64,000 bases of DNA. Source: Flavobacterium ardleyense (lineage in GTDB: Bacteria > Bacteroidota > Bacteroidia > Flavobacteriales > Flavobacteriaceae). Under the pieces are notes generated by a model that was not told where the DNA came from, searched no databases, and saw only the letters and a program-made list of their open reading frames with translations. Below are positions 37,266-46,907 of the stretch, in pieces; position 1 is the stretch's first letter; each line of letters opens with the position of its first letter. A program made the translations under genes and the position numbers. Location: assembly GCF_033547075.1 (NCBI RefSeq), contig NZ_CP137891.1, forward strand, positions 1,178,001 through 1,242,000, read 5' to 3'.

Positions 37266-37289
37266 TTTTTGCCACTTAATAGAAAAGAA

Positions 37290-37314
37290 AAATCCCGGCT
37301 TGCCGGGATTTTTT
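37290..37314 (+). terminator. Terminator after clpX
   Basis: AATCCCGGC and GCCGGGATT arms around a TT turn are followed by TTTT. Confidence 0.85.
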
Positions 37315-37324
37315 ATGCTTAAGA

Positions 37325-37516
37325 TTATCGATTGCTATTCTTAACTTTTCTATAGACAACGGCAACCATAAAGGTAATCGTTAGAAATGCTACCCCTAGA
37401 ATTGTTCTAAATTCTATCAAGGGATTATCCGGAACAAAGTCGGTCATGGATATGATTAACATCAGTAAGGTGACAATCCATATTATCACTCCCATTATAA
37501 AGGTATTTCTATTCAT
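37325..37516 (-). CDS. Small two-helix membrane protein
   Basis: A 63-aa protein with two predicted transmembrane helices (about 6-24 and 38-55) joined by 'TDFVPDNPLIEFRT', and a basic C-terminus. It starts 2 bp after the stop of a small lipoprotein gene on the same strand, so the pair is one transcript. No function known. Confidence 0.65.
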   Translation of the reverse strand: MNRNTFIMGVIIWIVTLLMLIISMTDFVPDNPLIEFRTILGVAFLTITFMVAVVYRKVKNSNR

Positions 37517-37518
37517 AT

Positions 37519-37692
37519 TTATTTTTGTTCTTGTGCATACGCTACAGCATACTGCGTTTTTGTGGTTTCTTTTGTAATTTGACTTTTATTGTGTTTGTTT
37601 TCAATTTCACATCTCGGACCACATCCATATCGTTTGGGTCCGCAAGCCGAAGCTATTAGTGCAAGAGAAAAAATGATTGCTATCTTTTTCAT
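37519..37692 (-). CDS. 57-aa lipoprotein
   Basis: This short gene reads MKKIAIIFSLALIASAC at the N-terminus, a lipoprotein signal with lipidated Cys17. A small Cys- and Gly-rich segment ('GPKRYGCGPRCE') and a polar tail ending 'YAQEQK' follow. The stop is 2 bp before the next small membrane gene. Three cysteines in 14 residues could bind metal, but nothing further supports that. No homologue known to me. Confidence 0.6.
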   Translation of the reverse strand: MKKIAIIFSLALIASACGPKRYGCGPRCEIENKHNKSQITKETTKTQYAVAYAQEQK

Positions 37693-38048
37693 AATATAAT
37701 TAATAATTTAGAGAATAAATCATTTTCAGCTGTTGTTGTACTACTTTGTAGTATTATTGTGATTCCTAATTTAATCCGTTTTTACTCGTTTTTCTACTTT
37801 ATATCTTAATAGCCACTAAAGTACAAAAAAACTATTTAGCGTTTGCCTTTGCTTTAGAAAAGGTGCTTTTGCGATGGTAGGTAATTTCTACATCATACCT
37901 TCAATAACTATAATCTTTGCATCATGCAGCTGTGTAGAGCAAATAATATCAAACAAATTAGTGTATTGATTCAACAGAATTCTACTATAATTTATTGCAG
38001 ATGAATTAATGTTATACATTTGTCTACGCGTCTAATTATTTTTTTTTT
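37693..38048. other. Intergenic region upstream of the HTTM gene
   Basis: The 356 bp between divergent genes contain a promoter at 37995-38022. I find no open frame with a plausible start and no convincing RNA structure. Confidence 0.5.
37995..38022 (+). promoter_or_regulatory. Promoter of the HTTM gene
   Basis: TTG (37995-37997), a 17-bp spacer and TACATTTG (38015-38022) fit the Bacteroidota consensus, 26 bp before the GTG start. Confidence 0.6.
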
Positions 38049-39368
38049 GTGAAGTATTCATCTATCGTCGAGAGACTAAATGCTCCTATTGACAATATCC
38101 AATTAATTCTCTTTAGAATTCTTTTTGGAGCTTTATTAGCTTGGCATTGTATTGATGCTATGATGACTACGTGGTTGGATTTTGTTTTCATACAACCAAA
38201 ATTTACATTTTCACACATCGGAATGGAATGGCTGCAACCACTAGCAGGAAACGGAATGTACTACTACTATGCAGTAATGGCAGTTTGTGGTGTGCTTGTC
38301 TCGATAGGATTGTTTTATAGGTACAGCCTGGGAGTCTTTACAATTTTGTTTGCAGGCGCCTATTATATGCAAAAGACAACTTATAACAATCATCATTATT
38401 TAATGCTTCTGTTGTGTGTAATAATGTTATTTCTTCCCGCCAACACTTCTTATGCTGTTGATGTAAAATTAAACCGTTCTAAGAGACAGGATCTGATGCC
38501 CGCTTGGTGTAGATTTGTACTAATCTTTCAGATTTCGATAGTATATTTTTTTGCCACGGTTGCCAAATTATATCCCGATTGGTTAGATGGTACCTTTATA
38601 CGAATCTTACTATCTAGATTTAAGATGCCGATATTAAAGGAAATCTTTTCTTATGACTGGTTTATATATTCTGTAACCTACGGCGGACTATTTTTCGATT
38701 TTCTTATAATCCCGCTTTTGCTTTACCGAAAAACTAGAAAGTATGCTTTTTTCGCCGCGATTTTTTTTCATATGTTTAACAAAGCGCTCCTTGCTATTGG
38801 AGTTTTTCCGTTTTTAGCACTTGCATTTTCGGTTCTATTTTTCCCACCTGAATTTTTTAGAAAGTATTTTCATAAGAGTAATTCTGTGTTTCAATCGATG
38901 ATTCCGGACTCACGTAATAGCAAAAAGATTTTGATACTGTTCTTTTTGCCATTTTTTATCCTTCAACTAGCACTTCCTTTAAGGCATTGGTTTATCAAAG
39001 GTGATGTACTTTGGACAGAAGAAGGGCACCGTTTAAGTTGGCGAATGATGCTGAGAAGTAGAGTGGGAGAAACAAAGTTTCTTATCGTTAATAATGCTAC
39101 AAATAGCAAAGAATTTTATGATTTAGATACATTGTTGACTAAAAGTCAAATAAAGCAGATGCGGACAATGCCTGATATGATTTGGCAAACTGCTCAAATA
39201 ATCAAAGAGCAATATAACAGAAAGGGTATTGAAATCAGTATTTATGTAGATTCAAAAGTATCAATAAACAATAAACCAAAACTGCCGTTAATAGATCCAA
39301 ATGTTGATTTGGCCAAAGCAAAGTGGGATTATTTTGCACATAATGAGTGGATCTTACTCTATGATTAG
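38049..39368 (+). CDS. HTTM domain membrane protein (vitamin K-dependent gamma-carboxylase-like)
   Basis: A 439-aa membrane protein with a GTG start. It has several transmembrane helices in the first ~290 residues and the HTTM-type 'YFFATVAKLYPDWLDGT' and 'NNHHYLMLLL' segments. The soluble C-terminal part holds 'LPLRHWFIKGDVLWTEEGHRLSWRMMLRSR', as in gamma-carboxylase relatives. Bacterial members are mostly uncharacterised. Transcribed alone. Confidence 0.85.
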   Translation: MKYSSIVERLNAPIDNIQLILFRILFGALLAWHCIDAMMTTWLDFVFIQPKFTFSHIGMEWLQPLAGNGMYYYYAVMAVCGVLVSIGLFYRYSLGVFTILFAGAYYMQKTTYNNHHYLMLLLCVIMLFLPANTSYAVDVKLNRSKRQDLMPAWCRFVLIFQISIVYFFATVAKLYPDWLDGTFIRILLSRFKMPILKEIFSYDWFIYSVTYGGLFFDFLIIPLLLYRKTRKYAFFAAIFFHMFNKALLAIGVFPFLALAFSVLFFPPEFFRKYFHKSNSVFQSMIPDSRNSKKILILFFLPFFILQLALPLRHWFIKGDVLWTEEGHRLSWRMMLRSRVGETKFLIVNNATNSKEFYDLDTLLTKSQIKQMRTMPDMIWQTAQIIKEQYNRKGIEISIYVDSKVSINNKPKLPLIDPNVDLAKAKWDYFAHNEWILLYD

Positions 39369-39525
39369 CTAAAGTTTAGATAATTACTTCTCAAAAATTC
39401 TATCAAAATTAATAAAGGTCTGGAATAGATGTAGTTTAATATCTACGGCTGCGATAAGTTTGGAGAGCTTACAGTCTGGTATTTGTAATATTAACGCAAG
39501 CGGCGATTTACTTTAATTGAGTCAC

Positions 39526-41052
39526 TTATAATATAATTTTTGACTGCAGCTCAAGCAGTTGCTCGACATAATCACGCTTGTTTGATAATCGAGGTATTTT
39601 ATGCTGTCCACCTAATTTGTCTTGTTCCTTGAGCCAATCATAAAATAAATTAGGACGCGCCACATTTATAGTAAGCTCATTTAGAGTCATATTATTATGC
39701 CTCTTGGCTTCGTAATCTGAATTTAGTTCTTGTAATGATTTATCCAATAAGGTAGTAAATTGCTGCATATCATCAGGTGGATTTTTAAATTCAATAATCC
39801 ATTCGTGACTACCTTTTTGTCGACCTTCCATAAACACGGGAGCTACGGTATAATCTTTTAAATCTACCGATGCAATTTTACAGGCTTTCGCCAAAGCTCT
39901 GTCAGTATTCTCTACCATCAATTCTTCACCAAAGACATTAATATGATGTTTTGTCCGTCCTGTAACTCGAATTCGGTACGGACTCAAAGAAGTAAAACGA
40001 ACGGTATCGCCGATTAAATAGCGCCATAATCCCGAATTTGTGGTAATTACAATAGCGTAATTTTTATTGAGCTCGACATCGGCAAGTCGTACAATTTTGT
40101 TGTCATCTTGTCCAAAAGAACTCATCGGGATAAATTCATAGAAAATTCCGTAATCAAGCATTAATAGCAGGTCATTAGAATCGTTTAGATCTTGAATTGC
40201 AAAAAATCCCTCAGAAGCATTGTAGATTTCGTAATATTTAAAATCGCTGCTCGGAATAATTTTTTTATACTGCTCTCTATAAGGATCAAAATTTACACCG
40301 CCGTGAAAGTAAACTTCTAGATTTGGCCATACTTGTAAGAGATGCTCCGATGAAGTCGTTTCCAACACTTTATTGAGAAGCACCATCATCCATGAGGGAA
40401 CTCCAGCAAAGCTTGTGACATTTTCATTAATTGTCTCGGCGATAATGGCTGGAATTTTTGTTTCCCAATCCGTCATCAGCGAAACTTTGTTTGAAGGTGT
40501 ACTGCTAAATTCTGCCCAAATAGGCATGTTCTCTATAAGTATTGCCGATAAATCTCCGTAAAATGTGTTGTTTGCTTCATAGATCTGTTTGCTTCCGCCT
40601 AACCGCAAGCTTTTTCCTAAAAACAATTTTGAGTCTTCATTATTGTTGAGGTAGAGACATAATAAATCCTTACTCCCCTTATAATGACAATCTTCAAGTG
40701 CTTCAGTACTTACAGGAATAAATTTACTCTTTGCATTGGTGGTACCACTTGATTTTGCAAACCACTTGATTGGAGTATTCCACAAAATATTATGTTCTCC
40801 TTGCCTTGCCCGCTCAATCATGGGCTCCAAATCTTCATAGGTTGAAATAGGAACTCTACTTGCAAAAGTTGCGTACGATCTAATTGAATTAAATTCATAC
40901 TGATTTCCTACGCTCGTATACTCGGCAGAACGTATTAGGTTAAGAAGTAATTCTTCTTGAACCTCGCCTGGATATTTTAAAAACAATTCAATTTGGTGAA
41001 TTCTTTGTTTTAAAAACCAAGAGGCTATTGAATTTACAATTGTTAAAGCCAT
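39526..41052 (-). CDS. GH3 family acyl-adenylate-forming protein
   Basis: A 508-aa member of the GH3/acyl-adenylate superfamily ('FAKSSGTTNAKSKFIPVS' as the ATP loop near residue 93-110, 'YNASEGFFAIQD', 'YLIGDTVRFTSLSPYRIRVTGRTKHHINVFGEEL'). Plant GH3 proteins join amino acids to hormones. Bacteroidota homologues are common but their substrate is not known. The gene is isolated and divergent from DUF2797. Confidence 0.92.
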   Translation of the reverse strand: MALTIVNSIASWFLKQRIHQIELFLKYPGEVQEELLLNLIRSAEYTSVGNQYEFNSIRSYATFASRVPISTYEDLEPMIERARQGEHNILWNTPIKWFAKSSGTTNAKSKFIPVSTEALEDCHYKGSKDLLCLYLNNNEDSKLFLGKSLRLGGSKQIYEANNTFYGDLSAILIENMPIWAEFSSTPSNKVSLMTDWETKIPAIIAETINENVTSFAGVPSWMMVLLNKVLETTSSEHLLQVWPNLEVYFHGGVNFDPYREQYKKIIPSSDFKYYEIYNASEGFFAIQDLNDSNDLLLMLDYGIFYEFIPMSSFGQDDNKIVRLADVELNKNYAIVITTNSGLWRYLIGDTVRFTSLSPYRIRVTGRTKHHINVFGEELMVENTDRALAKACKIASVDLKDYTVAPVFMEGRQKGSHEWIIEFKNPPDDMQQFTTLLDKSLQELNSDYEAKRHNNMTLNELTINVARPNLFYDWLKEQDKLGGQHKIPRLSNKRDYVEQLLELQSKIIL

Positions 41053-41269
41053 TAAACGTTCATATTAGATATCTTCACTTTTTATTTTCTGCAGAATTTT
41101 AATTCTAAATCATATTACTTTTTATCCACAACGGCATTTTCTATCTTTGAAGTTGTTCCTTTGTGGAGATTACAAGGTTTTCAAACTAGGCTCAAAAAAA
41201 CCGACAGTTTCCAAAAATACAAAATTTATAAGTATAATTAAAGATTTGAATTTCTAAAAATTTCCCCAA

Positions 41270-42067
41270 ATGCAATTTGAAGCTACGCTACGTAAAATGA
41301 CTACCGAAATTGGAGATCCAATTCAATACTATATGATTTTTGACGATAATTTTATAAACGTAAATCAGTTATTGGGCAAGGAAATATCTATCGATTTACT
41401 GGGTTCGCAATGTTTAAACTGTCTAAAGTCCAAGAAAGTTTTCCGTCAAGGTTTCTGCTACGACTGCTTTTATAAAAGTCCGATGGTGGGCGATTGGATC
41501 ATGCGTCCCGAACTGAGCACGGCACATCTTGGTATTGCCGACCGTGATCTTGACTATGAAACTCAAGTTCAAATCACACCGCATATCATTTACTTAGCAT
41601 CTTCCTGCGAAGTAAAAGTGGGTGTTACACGTGGCACGCAAGTTCCAACTAGATGGATAGATCAAGGTGCCGAAGCTGCCATCCCCATTATGGAAGTTCC
41701 CAATAGGTATTTAGCGGGAGTTACCGAAGTTGCCCTCAAAAACCATTTTGTCGATAAGACCAATTGGCGAAAAATGCTACTTAATGATGTTGTAGATGTA
41801 GATCTTGAGGAGGCTAGAGCAAAGTTGCAAGATTTGCTTCCAGGCGAATCTCGCGAATTTTATGACCTCAAACCTCAGACTGTTATGAAACTTTCTTATC
41901 CAGTACTGCAATATCCTACCAAAATTAAAAGTTTAAGTCTCGAGAAAATGCCGAATTTCAAAGGTATTTTAACTGGAATTAAAGGACAGTATTTAATGTT
42001 TGAAGATGGCACCGTCTTTAATGTCCGCAGCGCCGAAGGTTCAGTAGTTCGTATTTCTGTCTATTAA
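41270..42067 (+). CDS. DUF2797 domain protein
   Basis: A 265-aa protein. A four-Cys zinc-like site is formed by Cys48, Cys51, Cys63 and Cys66 ('CLNCLKSKK...GFCYDC'). 'HIIYLASSCEVKVGVTRGTQVPTRWIDQGA' (about residues 104-133) is GIY-YIG-like in pattern and typical of DUF2797. Function unknown; a nucleic-acid role is plausible from the fold only. Confidence 0.88.
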   Translation: MQFEATLRKMTTEIGDPIQYYMIFDDNFINVNQLLGKEISIDLLGSQCLNCLKSKKVFRQGFCYDCFYKSPMVGDWIMRPELSTAHLGIADRDLDYETQVQITPHIIYLASSCEVKVGVTRGTQVPTRWIDQGAEAAIPIMEVPNRYLAGVTEVALKNHFVDKTNWRKMLLNDVVDVDLEEARAKLQDLLPGESREFYDLKPQTVMKLSYPVLQYPTKIKSLSLEKMPNFKGILTGIKGQYLMFEDGTVFNVRSAEGSVVRISVY

Positions 42068-42095
42068 AAATATTATTTCTGTTGTAATTAGATGT

Positions 42096-42222
42096 GTTTT
42101 TATTTAGGCGTTCCCCAGAAGGTTCGGGCTTTCCACTCCCAATCTTTTGTTTATTAAAAGAAAAAAAAAGGATTTGCTTCGCCAATTCGCTTCGCTCGGT
42201 TCCGATCCAATCCCTAACGCAA
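42096..42222 (-). repeat. Intergenic hairpin repeat, copy B
   Basis: Read on the minus strand: GATCGGAACC..., an extra GC-rich insert, ATCCTTTTT..., AAAAGATTGGGAGTGGAAAGC, and the tail GGGGAACGCCTAAATAAA. The arm pairing is weaker than in copies A, C and D. It lies between convergent genes. Confidence 0.65.
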
Positions 42223-42263
42223 AACCGTCACTGAAATAACCGTAGATTTTATTATCACATATC

Positions 42264-42292
42264 AAAAAAGGCTACAATTACTTGTAGCCTTT
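42264..42292. terminator. Bidirectional terminator
   Basis: AAAAGGCTACAA and TTGTAGCCTTT arms surround a TTAC loop, between DUF2797 (+) and the AsmA gene (-). Confidence 0.75.
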
Positions 42293-42301
42293 CTAAATTT
42301 A

Positions 42302-44941
42302 TTAGGGTGTGGTCGCCGGTGGTGTTGCGGGTTCTGGTTTTTTCTTTTTATTAAATAAACCATTCAAAATGTCATTCGCCTTGGTTTGTATTGCTTCCTT
42401 TACCGGTTGTGTGGTAGGTGGTGTACTAGTTTTTGTAGTGTCTTTTGGAGTATTGGAATTGTTTCCTAAGCCATTCAATAGACCACTAAGTGCATTTGTA
42501 CCCTGAGTAACCAATTTGTCTTTTTGCATTTGAACCAATTGTGTAGCAAGTGCAGTCACTGCCTGCTTTGTATCAGTTTGAATTTTTGGATTTTTGAAGT
42601 TTCCAGTCAAATTGGCGTTAATCGGAATGTTTTTAATTTTCGCCGCATCAGCAGGTGTAAGACTTGCTAGTAATTTGTTGGCTTCTGTACCTAAATATTT
42701 CGCAGGAACATCAAAATTCAATTTATAATTTATAGATTGATCAAATCCGTGCTGTCCTCCAACGGTCAATTTAATATCTTGGTATTTGATGTCGAAAGGT
42801 TTCAGGTTAACCTTTCCATTTTCAAATGTTAGGTAAGTGCTCAAATTGTTTAGATTTACTTTTGACAAATCGATAAAGTTCAAATTGTTATCAAGTGCAG
42901 TAAGCAACGTGCTACTTTGGGCATTTACAGTGGTCGATAGCAGTTGTCCCATGAGATCTCCAGTGATTGACGCAAGATTTGGAGTCATCTCTTTTGCGTC
43001 AAGATTTCCTCCTACGTGAATCGTAGAGTTCAGTTGTCCATTGATAATTCCTGCTATTGGTGCAATACTTTTCAACATCTCAAGCTGTGTAAAAGTCTGA
43101 GCGATGTCTACGTTCTTTAATCCTAAAGTCATATTAAAGGTTGGTACTTTCTCTTTGGTCGAAACATTACCCGATACTGCAATCAATCCGCCAAAGATAT
43201 TTGTTGTTACATCTTCAAGTGTAGCTTTCTCATCTTTTATAGAAATTTTTCCAGCCACATTTTTCAGAACGAGATTGTCATATAATACTGTGTTCGCTTT
43301 CGCGGAAAGAGTAACGTTTAAGAACGATGGAATTTTTAATGCCTCTGAAGTTTTAGTCGTAGTTTTGGCGGCAGGATCTTCGGCGGTCATAAAGTCTGCT
43401 AGTGATAATTGATTGGAAGTCATACTGAAGTTTCCTTTTAACTCTTGTTTTCTAAACAAAAAGCCATAAAAATTATCCAATCTTCCTTTCGCACTAATAT
43501 CACTTTTCCCTGTTGTAGCATCAAATTGCTGAAGGTTTACGTGATCCGTATTAAAAGACATTGCAGCGGTAGCAATATTTAAAGCTGATCCCTTATCATC
43601 AACATATTTAAAATTTGAAATGCTCATTGTCCCCGCGTTGTCAATTTTCTCATACTTATTATCTTCTACTGCTTGCATATCAAACTTCGTGGTAAGATCT
43701 GCTTTTAAAATCCCTTGCAGTGGCTTGTCCAATTTTATTGGATACGCATTCGATAGATTTCCAAGATTGATCGTTCCTTTTAAGGCAGCATCAACCAAGG
43801 GATTTTCGACTACATTTCTAATTTTTGCTTTAGCGCTAAAAACATCTTGATCAATTGCAAAAGTCAATTTGTCTAGATCAACATAAGTATCATTCAAAAT
43901 TCCACTATCATTGATGATTTTTGCATCAATTACGATATTCTGAACAGATTTTGGTAAGTCGGGATATTTAAAAGAAGCGTTATTGGAGGCGATTTTTAAG
44001 TTAAAAGCAGGAACAGTATTTTCTGAATACAAGCCCTTTGCAAAACCCGAAAAAGAGAAATCTCCCGTTGTTTTGATATTGGCGAGGCTGCCAGAATATT
44101 TAGCAGGAACCAACGCGAGGAAATTCGTAAATGATGAACTAGGAGTTTTAAAAGTAAGATCATACTGCTGACCAGCTTCAACCAGTTGGATAAAACCATT
44201 AAACTCTAAAGGAAGCTGATTGATAATAGCTTTGTTTTCTTTAAAGGTATATTTGCTGTTTTCCAAATCGATTCCTAAAACGGCATCAAGTTTCAACGGA
44301 ATCTGACGCATATAATTTGTACCGTCCATATCCAAAGTTAGTGATGCTTGCGATGTTGTAACCAAATCCAATTTAGAAGCCGCAAAGTCGCCGCTTCCGG
44401 AGTGATTTAGACTATCGATGACCATTTTTAAATTTGATCCTTGATCAAAATAAACAAATTTAAGGTTGTTGATTTTGTATGATTTTAGCTTTAAAGCCAA
44501 CGGAGCACTATTTCCTTCATCTGTTGAGGCATCATCTTTAAGAGCAATGTCAAAATTTCCGACACCATCTTTGTTGAAAATTATATTTACTTGACCATTA
44601 TCAGAGGTAAATGAATCAATATTCATCGGCTCGTTGTCACCTTTAAAAAGTTCTTTAATGGACATTTTTAAATCTAAAGTTCCAAATGAAACCAAAGTGT
44701 CTCCAGCAAATGGCGCTTTATTGATAATCACTAAATGATCAACCGACACATTCGCGTCAGGGAAACTTTTGATAAAACTTAAATCTACATCCTTGAAAGA
44801 AACTGTAGCATCAACATTTTTGTTGATAGTCTGTGCAATTTTAGCTTTGATAGCGTCTTGAAATATAAATGGTGCGGCAAATAATGCTATAATTAGCAGT
44901 AAAAATACTACTCCGATTATGGTAAATATCCTCTTAGTCAT
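42302..44941 (-). CDS. AsmA family protein (AsmA-like, TamB-related envelope protein)
   Basis: An 879-aa protein with one N-terminal transmembrane helix (about residues 5-26), followed by 'KAKIAQTINKNVDATVSFKDVDLSFIKSFPDANV', the AsmA N-terminal signature. Long beta-strand repeats follow, with an AsmA_2-type region near 620-780 ('GQLNSTIHVGGNLDAKEMTPN', 'LTVGGQHGFDQSINYKLNFDV'). The C-terminus is low-complexity Pro/Thr. Family members bridge the periplasm and affect lipid transport to the outer membrane. It is 18 bp downstream of sppA. Confidence 0.92.
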   Translation of the reverse strand: MTKRIFTIIGVVFLLLIIALFAAPFIFQDAIKAKIAQTINKNVDATVSFKDVDLSFIKSFPDANVSVDHLVIINKAPFAGDTLVSFGTLDLKMSIKELFKGDNEPMNIDSFTSDNGQVNIIFNKDGVGNFDIALKDDASTDEGNSAPLALKLKSYKINNLKFVYFDQGSNLKMVIDSLNHSGSGDFAASKLDLVTTSQASLTLDMDGTNYMRQIPLKLDAVLGIDLENSKYTFKENKAIINQLPLEFNGFIQLVEAGQQYDLTFKTPSSSFTNFLALVPAKYSGSLANIKTTGDFSFSGFAKGLYSENTVPAFNLKIASNNASFKYPDLPKSVQNIVIDAKIINDSGILNDTYVDLDKLTFAIDQDVFSAKAKIRNVVENPLVDAALKGTINLGNLSNAYPIKLDKPLQGILKADLTTKFDMQAVEDNKYEKIDNAGTMSISNFKYVDDKGSALNIATAAMSFNTDHVNLQQFDATTGKSDISAKGRLDNFYGFLFRKQELKGNFSMTSNQLSLADFMTAEDPAAKTTTKTSEALKIPSFLNVTLSAKANTVLYDNLVLKNVAGKISIKDEKATLEDVTTNIFGGLIAVSGNVSTKEKVPTFNMTLGLKNVDIAQTFTQLEMLKSIAPIAGIINGQLNSTIHVGGNLDAKEMTPNLASITGDLMGQLLSTTVNAQSSTLLTALDNNLNFIDLSKVNLNNLSTYLTFENGKVNLKPFDIKYQDIKLTVGGQHGFDQSINYKLNFDVPAKYLGTEANKLLASLTPADAAKIKNIPINANLTGNFKNPKIQTDTKQAVTALATQLVQMQKDKLVTQGTNALSGLLNGLGNNSNTPKDTTKTSTPPTTQPVKEAIQTKANDILNGLFNKKKKPEPATPPATTP

Positions 44942-44959
44942 ACTTTTTTTTTATTCTAT

Positions 44960-46717
44960 TTATTTTACTTTGAGTTGGTAAGGCATCAATAATTGTACCC
45001 CTCTTTGATTTGTAGCATTCTTGATGTCTTGAATTAATTGGTAATTCTCAGCTCCAATTTCTTTTTCAAGAATTGCTTTGGAGGAGATAAACGATGGCAT
45101 TAATGAAGCAAAAAGATCTTTAAAGCTTTTCTCGTACTCCGGGTAACTTCTCGTGCTGTACTTGTCTATTTTTGCCATTTTTGCTGCTTGAGCCACAGCA
45201 TCGTCTAGACTTCCTAACTTATCTACTAGTCCAATTCCAAGCGCATCTGCACCAGTCCAAACGCGGCCTTGACCAATTGCATCCACTTGTTCTGCAGTCA
45301 TATTTCTTCCATCGGCAACTCTACTCACAAAAATACTATAAATACGTTCGACGTCGCTTTGAGTCGCCGCTCTCATCGTTGCATCCAGTGGTAAAAATGG
45401 AGAGTAGTCTGCCGAATTTTTATTGGTTTTAATTTGCTGCGTATGAATTCCGATTCTATTAGAAAGTTTGGTGAAATTTGGAAGAACTCCAAAAACTCCA
45501 ATAGAGCCCGTAATTGTATTTGGTTCGGCAAAAATCATATCGGCATTACAGGAAATATAATAGCCTCCAGATGCGGCAACATTACCCATAGACACCACAA
45601 TTGGTTTTATTCCTTTTGTCAACTCAACTTCTCTCCAAATTAAATCAGACGTCAAAGCACTTCCTCCTGGCGAATCAACTCGCAGTACAATTGCTTTTAC
45701 ATTGTCATCTTCTCGAGCTTCCTTAATTGCACGACGCATCGAGCCTTCTCCAATATAAGAAACATCTCCTTCGCCACCCATAATCTGACCTTGTGCATAT
45801 ATTACCGCAATTCTGTCTGAACCTAAGGTTTTGCTCGTAGTTGCAACATTTTTGGCGTAAGCTACAATATCTATGCTTTTATACTCCTTATCTTTTTCGA
45901 TATTCAGCTTTTTTCGAATCTGATTGTGATAAATATCTTCATAAGCAACTACATCAATTAGATTTTCGGCTTTTGCCATTTCGGGCGTTCTTGCTTGCAA
46001 ATCATCTGCAATTGCATTCAATCTATCTTTTGAAATTTTTCTGCTTCTTGATACTTGTTCCAAAATTACATTCCAACTCGTTTGAAGCATTGTAGTTACT
46101 TGCTCTCTGTTGGCATCACTCATTTCATTCTGCAAAAATGGCTCAACTGCACTTTTGTATTTTCCGTGTCTAATTACTTCCATCTTGATTCCAGATTTTT
46201 CTTGCAAATCTTTGAAGAACATCAATTCGGCTGATAAACCCTTAAAATCCAATCCTCCAACTGGGTTTAAGTAAATTGAATCCGCAACACTGTTTAAAAA
46301 ATATTCACCTTGCGTCATTTCGTCTCCATATGCGTAAACAAACTTCTTTGACGTTTTAAAATCTTCAATTGCAGACCGCAGCCAATTAGTTTGCGCTGCT
46401 CCTAATTTTGAATCACTGTTGATAATCGAAATACCTTTAATGCTTTTGTCGGTTTTGGCGTATTCGATGGCTTTAATTACATCCGTCAAGCCGTCATTGT
46501 TTACTTCGTAATAATCAAAGTCTGTGTATCTTGCTTTTCCGGCATAGTCGCGATTTACTTCGGCAAGATCTAAAACGATTACCGAATTATTATTTACAAC
46601 TACTTTTTCACTTCCACTGCCCGCAATTACTCCAATCATAACGATCCCGAAGAAAAATAGCATAAAGAATATAAATAAACCAACGAGTGTGGCGAGGACG
46701 TTTCCTAGAAATTTCAT
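44960..46717 (-). CDS. sppA: Signal peptide peptidase SppA (67K type)
   Basis: A 585-aa serine protease of family S49 with two tandem S49 domains and an N-terminal transmembrane segment (residues 5-33). The Ser-Lys dyad is Lys188 ('GKYKSAVEP') and Ser383 ('NVAASGGYYIS'). It degrades released signal peptides in the membrane. It heads a two-gene minus-strand unit with the AsmA protein. Confidence 0.95.
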   Translation of the reverse strand: MKFLGNVLATLVGLFIFFMLFFFGIVMIGVIAGSGSEKVVVNNNSVIVLDLAEVNRDYAGKARYTDFDYYEVNNDGLTDVIKAIEYAKTDKSIKGISIINSDSKLGAAQTNWLRSAIEDFKTSKKFVYAYGDEMTQGEYFLNSVADSIYLNPVGGLDFKGLSAELMFFKDLQEKSGIKMEVIRHGKYKSAVEPFLQNEMSDANREQVTTMLQTSWNVILEQVSRSRKISKDRLNAIADDLQARTPEMAKAENLIDVVAYEDIYHNQIRKKLNIEKDKEYKSIDIVAYAKNVATTSKTLGSDRIAVIYAQGQIMGGEGDVSYIGEGSMRRAIKEAREDDNVKAIVLRVDSPGGSALTSDLIWREVELTKGIKPIVVSMGNVAASGGYYISCNADMIFAEPNTITGSIGVFGVLPNFTKLSNRIGIHTQQIKTNKNSADYSPFLPLDATMRAATQSDVERIYSIFVSRVADGRNMTAEQVDAIGQGRVWTGADALGIGLVDKLGSLDDAVAQAAKMAKIDKYSTRSYPEYEKSFKDLFASLMPSFISSKAILEKEIGAENYQLIQDIKNATNQRGVQLLMPYQLKVK

Positions 46718-46830
46718 AATTATTATTTTATTATAAGTCGATTTATTTATCAGAAAGTTACACTTGTCTACAAATTAAATAAATAATAGTGAGCGCAACT
46801 AATATAGGTCTAGTATTAAATTGTTTTAGT

Positions 46831-46838
46831 TAATTTTG
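46831..46838 (+). promoter_or_regulatory. -7 box upstream of folK-dNK
   Basis: TAATTTTG matches TAnnTTTG, 69 bp before the ATG. A properly spaced -33 element was not seen. Confidence 0.35.
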
Positions 46839-46907
46839 TCGCTGACAAAGATTGTTACAGCAAAGGAAACTCTTCTTTGTACAACGTTTTTTAAGTAGAT
46901 TTTTTAT

